From positions 1 to 9,479 of the forward strand of contig DTSG01000375.1 of NCBI GenBank assembly GCA_012965455.1: DNA of 9,479 bases, given 5' to 3'. The position numbers and the translations under genes were made by a program. The notes under the pieces are model-generated. The model did no database searches. It was not told where the DNA came from and worked only from the letters and a program-made list of their open reading frames with translations. The stretch's first letter is position 1; the number at the start of each line of letters is the position of its first letter. This DNA is from Planctomycetaceae bacterium (GTDB lineage: Bacteria; Planctomycetota; Planctomycetia; Pirellulales; Pirellulaceae). Below are positions 5,553 to 9,479 of this stretch, in pieces.

Positions 5553-8500
5553 CTAATTCGCGTCGTCACCTTCTCCCAATAATTCGTCAAGAGATTTGGC
5601 TGGTTCTTCCACAACCGGTGCCTCAGCGACTGGTCCTGATGTAGCTTCTTCCTCACCCGTTTGCAATAAGGGGAATTGAGTGACAAGCGATTGATCGTCT
5701 TCGGCAGCTAGGGCCTGTAAGGCTTCTGCTTCATAACGAACTTCACCCGCCTGGAACTTTCGGAATCCAGTTCCTGCTGGAATTAAGTGTCCGAGGATAA
5801 CGTTTTCTTTGAGGCCAACAAGTCGATCGACCTTTCCTGATAATGCTGCTTCGGTGAGTACCTTGGTCGTTTCTTGGAAACTCGCTGCCGAGATAAAGCT
5901 TGAGCTTTGTACCGACGCCTTTGTAATCCCCAATAATTGCGGGTCAGAAGTCGCGGGTTTAGGCTTGGTGCCTTTAGCCGGACTACCACCCTCTGCTTCA
6001 ACGGCAGTGTTAGCTGTTTCTAAAGCAGTTTTCGGAATGACTTCGCCAACTTGGAAGTTGGTGTCACCAGCGTCCTTAATCTTCAAGCACTTGGCTAAAG
6101 CTTCGTTTGCTTGTCGCACTTCGATCTTGTCCATCACCATGCCGGTCAACAATGTTGTGTCGCCAGAGGTTCGGATTTGAACTTTTCGCAGCATGCGAGC
6201 GATGATGATTTCAATGTGCTTGTCATTGATTTCCACTCGTTGACTTCGATAGACCTGTTGGACTTCGCGAGTTAAATAACGCTGGACTTCCTCTTCACCA
6301 CTAACACGTAAGATGTCGTGTGGTTCCAAGGGACCGTCGACGAGCTCTTTACCCGCTTGGACGACGTCGCCGGAGTGAACCAAGAAACGTTTACCTGGTG
6401 GTACCAAGTGTTCGAATTCCATTTCACTTTCTTCGTTGCGAATTAGAATCTGTCGTTTACCACGTTTCTTTTCACCCGTGATTTCGACGACACCGTCGAT
6501 TTCAGCAATCACAGCGGGATCCTTTGGCTTCCGAGCTTCAAAGATTTCGGTAATTCGCGGCAAGCCCCCAGTAATATCACTAACACCAGATGCTTCACGT
6601 GGAGTTTTAGCAATCACCGAACCAGCTTTGACTTTTTCGCCTTCGTCCACTTCGATGTGGGCACCTTCAGGTAAGTAATAAACATCCTGAGGTTTGCCAT
6701 CGGAGTCTTCCAAGATAATTTGCGGATGGAGTTCACCTTTGTGGTCAGTGATCATACGACGCATGCTACCGCCGGCATCTTTTTCGAGCCGTAGAGTTTC
6801 ACCATCGACGATGTCGTCGTAGCGTGCGATACCGGAAACTTCGGCGAGAATCGGAATACTGTGTGGATCCCATTCACAAAGGATGGTTCCGGCTTTGATC
6901 TCGTCATTTTCGTTGACGCGAAGTAAAGCACCCGTCGGCACAGTGTGTGTTTCGAGCTCACGGCCTTTGGTGTCCAGAATAGCGATTTCACCATTACGGG
7001 TAAGTACGATATTGTCACCCTTGACATTGGTAACATTTCGAATATGAACGAACTTAACGATACCGCCGGTTTGTGATTTCGTATCAGATTCTTCAATACT
7101 TGTATTCACGGTACCACCGATATGGAAAGTACGCATGGTCAACTGCGTACCCGGTTCACCGATACTTTGAGCAGCGATGATTCCGACTGCCATGCCAATT
7201 TCAACTTCTCGTCCGGTAGAAAGATCCATGCCGTAACATTTGCGACAGATACCTAATGGTGCGTCACAGGTCATTGGCGAACGAACTTGGATTTTATCCA
7301 CACCTAAGTCTTCGATACGCTTTGCCGTTTCAGGAGTAATCATTTCGTTGGCCGCAACGATGACTTCATCCGTAACCAAGTGCGCGATCTGTGTCTGACT
7401 GACTCGACCATTAATCGCATCGGCCAAACGCACTTCGACTTTTTCACCACGGTAAATAACACCTTTGGTAATACCTCGAGCGGTTTTGCAATCTTCCATG
7501 GTGACAACGACGTTTTGCGCCACATCGGCTAGTTTACGTGTTAGGTAACCAGAGTCAGCAGTTTTCAGAGCGGTATCAGCCAATCCTTTACGAGCACCAT
7601 GGGTCGAACTGAAATATTCCAGTACTGATAACCCTTCCCGAAAGTTTGCCTTAATCGGAGTTTCAATGATTTCACCGGTTGGCTTGGCCATCAAACCACG
7701 CATCCCCGCGAGTTGGCGAATTTGTTCAATACCACCACGAGCACCAGAGTGAGCCATGAGATACACAGGATTAACATACCCATCACCGCCACGGTAATCT
7801 TGTTTCATCCCTTCCATCATCAGCTCGGTAATTTGCTCACGAGTGTGAGTCCAAGTATCTAGAACTTGGTTGTAACGTTCCAGTTCTGTAATCACACCAC
7901 GCTGATACAACTTGCTATATTTCGCAACTTGCTTTTCAGCTTCACCAATAATGGAGAATTTTTCCTCAGGTGTAATGAGGTCATCCGTAGCAAATGAAAG
8001 CCCAGATTGCGTACTGTTTTGGAAACCGAACTGCATCATGTCATCAAGCAAGTCAATGGTTGATCGCCGCCCCAAGGTTTGGTAACAATCGGAAATTACA
8101 ATGGACAAGTCACCACTTCGAAGTGTGTCGTTATAGTAATCCATGCCTGTGGGCAGCATCGAGTTAAAGCAGATGCGGCCATAGGTTGTTTCGATAATTG
8201 CACCTGGTTGAGCGTCGCCATCTTCCGTTTTTAGTTTGCAGCCCGCTGGTAAACGCAGTTTGATTTTTGAGTGAGTCTCAATAATCCCTTCGGCGTGAGC
8301 ATAGTCTGCTTCGGTGGAACTCGAGAAAGTCATGCCTTCACCTTTTCGGTTCGGCAATTCCAATGTGCTGTAATAGCAACCCATCACGACATCCTGTGAC
8401 GGACTCATAATTGGTTTACCGTTGCTGGCTGCAAAGATATTGTTTGTTGACAGCATTAGGGTATGAGCTTCGACTTGAGCTTCAACCGACAATGGCAAGT

Positions 8501-9401
8501 GAACTGCCATTTGGTCACCGTCAAAGTCAGCGTTAAAACCTTTACAAACTAGTGGATGCAAGTGAATTGCGTTACCCTCGACGAGTATCGGTTCAAAGGC
8601 TTGGATTCCCATGCGGTGAAGCGTGGGAGCTCGGTTAAGCATGACTGGGTGATTTTCAATCACGGATTCAAGGATATCCCATACTTCTTCGTCTTTGCGC
8701 TCAAGCATTTTCTTGGCGCTCTTAATCGTGTCGGCATGACCGAGCTCTTTCAAACGACGAATAATAAAGGGTTGGAATAATTCGAGCGCAATTTTCTTGG
8801 GTAAACCACATTGGTGGATTTTCAGTCGTGGTCCGACCACAATCACACTACGAGCGGAGTAATCAACACGTTTGCCGAGTAGGTTTTCACGGAAACGACC
8901 TTGCTTACCTTTGATCATATCGGTCAAAGATTTAAGCGGACGATTACTGCTCCCCAAAACCGGACGTTTACAACGATTGTTATCGAACAACGCGTCGACT
9001 GACTGTTGCAACATTCGCTTTTCGTTACGAATGATCACTTCGGGAGCGTTTAAATCAACCAATTTACGTAAGCGGTTATTACGGTTGATAATTCGACGAT
9101 AAAGGTCGTTCAAGTCACTCGTGGCAAAATTACCCGAGTCTAATAGTACCAATGGACGTAAGTCCGGTGGGATCACTGGGATGACATCCAATACCATCCA
9201 CTCTGGACGGTTGTCGCTATCACGAATGGCTTCAACAATTTGTAGTCGCTTGGCCAAGTCCTTTGTCTTTTGCTTACTCTTGGTGTTTTCCAAGTCTTCG
9301 CGTAGCTGAATCGACAACTCGACAAGGTCGAGTTTGTTGAGCAATTGTCGAACAGCGGCGGCACCCATGCCAGCTTCAAGATTAAGCTCAAAGTAGTTCA
9401 T
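5553..9401 (-). CDS. rpoC: RNA polymerase beta' subunit lacking the usual N-terminal ~170 residues
   Basis: Catalytic beta' subunit of RNA polymerase. The 1282-residue frame matches bacterial RpoC from about E. coli residue 170 to the C-terminus. The active-site loop NADFDGDQM is at 290-298, with magnesium ligands D292, D294 and D296. The bridge helix is at about 593-625. The second zinc site has all four cysteines (C638, C712, C719, C722) with the same spacing as E. coli C814/C888/C895/C898. The trigger loop QLTMRTFHIGG (753-763) has M756, R757 and H760. The C-terminus has ASFQETTKVLTEAA, GLKENVILGHLIPAGTG and an acidic tail ending SLDELLGEGDDAN. Missing is everything before MGAAAVRQLLNKLDL, including the first zinc ribbon. 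Upstream of the ATG the frame continues 15 codons and then meets TGA. The ATG may therefore not be a true start; frameshift, split gene, insertion, intron or assembly fault are all possible. The C-terminal part is intact. Confidence 0.93.
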   Translation of the reverse strand: MNYFELNLEAGMGAAAVRQLLNKLDLVELSIQLREDLENTKSKQKTKDLAKRLQIVEAIRDSDNRPEWMVLDVIPVIPPDLRPLVLLDSGNFATSDLNDLYRRIINRNNRLRKLVDLNAPEVIIRNEKRMLQQSVDALFDNNRCKRPVLGSSNRPLKSLTDMIKGKQGRFRENLLGKRVDYSARSVIVVGPRLKIHQCGLPKKIALELFQPFIIRRLKELGHADTIKSAKKMLERKDEEVWDILESVIENHPVMLNRAPTLHRMGIQAFEPILVEGNAIHLHPLVCKGFNADFDGDQMAVHLPLSVEAQVEAHTLMLSTNNIFAASNGKPIMSPSQDVVMGCYYSTLELPNRKGEGMTFSSSTEADYAHAEGIIETHSKIKLRLPAGCKLKTEDGDAQPGAIIETTYGRICFNSMLPTGMDYYNDTLRSGDLSIVISDCYQTLGRRSTIDLLDDMMQFGFQNSTQSGLSFATDDLITPEEKFSIIGEAEKQVAKYSKLYQRGVITELERYNQVLDTWTHTREQITELMMEGMKQDYRGGDGYVNPVYLMAHSGARGGIEQIRQLAGMRGLMAKPTGEIIETPIKANFREGLSVLEYFSSTHGARKGLADTALKTADSGYLTRKLADVAQNVVVTMEDCKTARGITKGVIYRGEKVEVRLADAINGRVSQTQIAHLVTDEVIVAANEMITPETAKRIEDLGVDKIQVRSPMTCDAPLGICRKCYGMDLSTGREVEIGMAVGIIAAQSIGEPGTQLTMRTFHIGGTVNTSIEESDTKSQTGGIVKFVHIRNVTNVKGDNIVLTRNGEIAILDTKGRELETHTVPTGALLRVNENDEIKAGTILCEWDPHSIPILAEVSGIARYDDIVDGETLRLEKDAGGSMRRMITDHKGELHPQIILEDSDGKPQDVYYLPEGAHIEVDEGEKVKAGSVIAKTPREASGVSDITGGLPRITEIFEARKPKDPAVIAEIDGVVEITGEKKRGKRQILIRNEESEMEFEHLVPPGKRFLVHSGDVVQAGKELVDGPLEPHDILRVSGEEEVQRYLTREVQQVYRSQRVEINDKHIEIIIARMLRKVQIRTSGDTTLLTGMVMDKIEVRQANEALAKCLKIKDAGDTNFQVGEVIPKTALETANTAVEAEGGSPAKGTKPKPATSDPQLLGITKASVQSSSFISAASFQETTKVLTEAALSGKVDRLVGLKENVILGHLIPAGTGFRKFQAGEVRYEAEALQALAAEDDQSLVTQFPLLQTGEEEATSGPVAEAPVVEEPAKSLDELLGEGDDAN

Positions 9402-9478
9402 ATCCGGGCGGATGACAGGGTCGAAATCGCGGAAAACTGTTCACTGGCCACAAAAAACATGCAAAACCAACAATCAAA
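9398..9478 (-). other. Open frame ending in an ATGA overlap with the rpoC ATG (edge of window)
   Basis: One minus-strand frame is open from the window edge for 26 codons and stops at TGA (9400-9398), which overlaps the rpoC ATG (9401-9399) as ATGA, an arrangement typical of translational coupling. The peptide (about FFVASEQFSAISTLSSARI before the stop) is not recognisable as the N-terminal part of RpoC. It could be the tail of an upstream gene, the end of an inserted element, or sequence from a bad join. It is too short to call as a gene. Confidence 0.25.
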
Positions 9479-9479
9479 C

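Noticed and set aside
7294..7302. Second exact DnaA box (TTATCCACA) on the plus strand
   Set aside because: It falls in a conserved rpoC coding segment (VDKIQV), so codons explain it.
9402..9479. Simple one-base frameshift joining an upstream frame to rpoC at the T-run near 9437
   Set aside because: One added T would give an EQF-like join recalling the LTEEQF element of RpoC, but the upstream residues in that frame do not match RpoC, so a single frameshift does not restore the gene.
1..9479. CRISPR arrays, tRNA or rRNA genes, transposases, integrases
   Set aside because: No periodic repeats with spacers, no tRNA cloverleaf arms or rRNA signatures, and no such protein motifs were seen.

Overview
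This window looks like the rpoC end of a str-type operon from a planctomycete, probably near the Rhodopirellula/Pirellulales group. That call rests on my memory of planctomycetal RpoC sequences (very similar core, no E. coli-type SI3 insert), on the rpoC > rpsL > rpsG > fusA order, and on a secreted sulfatase next to a glycoside hydrolase. No search was run. Every gene I can support reads on the minus strand, so transcription runs from high to low coordinates.

Layout in transcription order. At the right edge, 9402-9479 is unexplained sequence. It does not encode the expected N-terminus of RpoC and contains an in-frame stop. rpoC (5553-9401) starts about 170 residues late compared with E. coli and then runs intact to a normal C-terminus. 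A 245-bp spacer follows, holding one copy of an imperfect repeat (5420-5468). Next come a secreted GH16 beta-glucanase (4264-5307) and a secreted type I sulfatase (2462-4120). A 240-bp spacer holds the second repeat copy (2331-2394) and candidate promoters. Then come rpsL (1853-2221), rpsG (1314-1784), a strong intrinsic terminator (1258-1292), and the first 374 codons of an EF-G (1-1124), cut by the window edge.

Two functional themes are mixed. rpoC, rpsL, rpsG and the EF-G gene are core transcription and translation genes. The GH16 enzyme and the sulfatase are exported enzymes for breaking down (sulfated) polysaccharide. The pair sits exactly between rpoC and rpsL, is flanked by direct repeats, and is clearly more GC-rich than rpoC or rpsG in the lines I counted. 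It looks like a polysaccharide-degradation module inserted into a housekeeping operon.

Other points worth a second look are the missing RpoC N-terminus, an Arg at the streptomycin-resistance position 88 of ribosomal protein S12, an EF-G that resembles the recycling-type (spdEFG2/mitochondrial EF-G2) branch more than the classical translocase, and the terminator that separates it from rpsG. No tRNA, rRNA, CRISPR array, transposase or integrase was seen. No gene-free stretch exceeds 300 bases.
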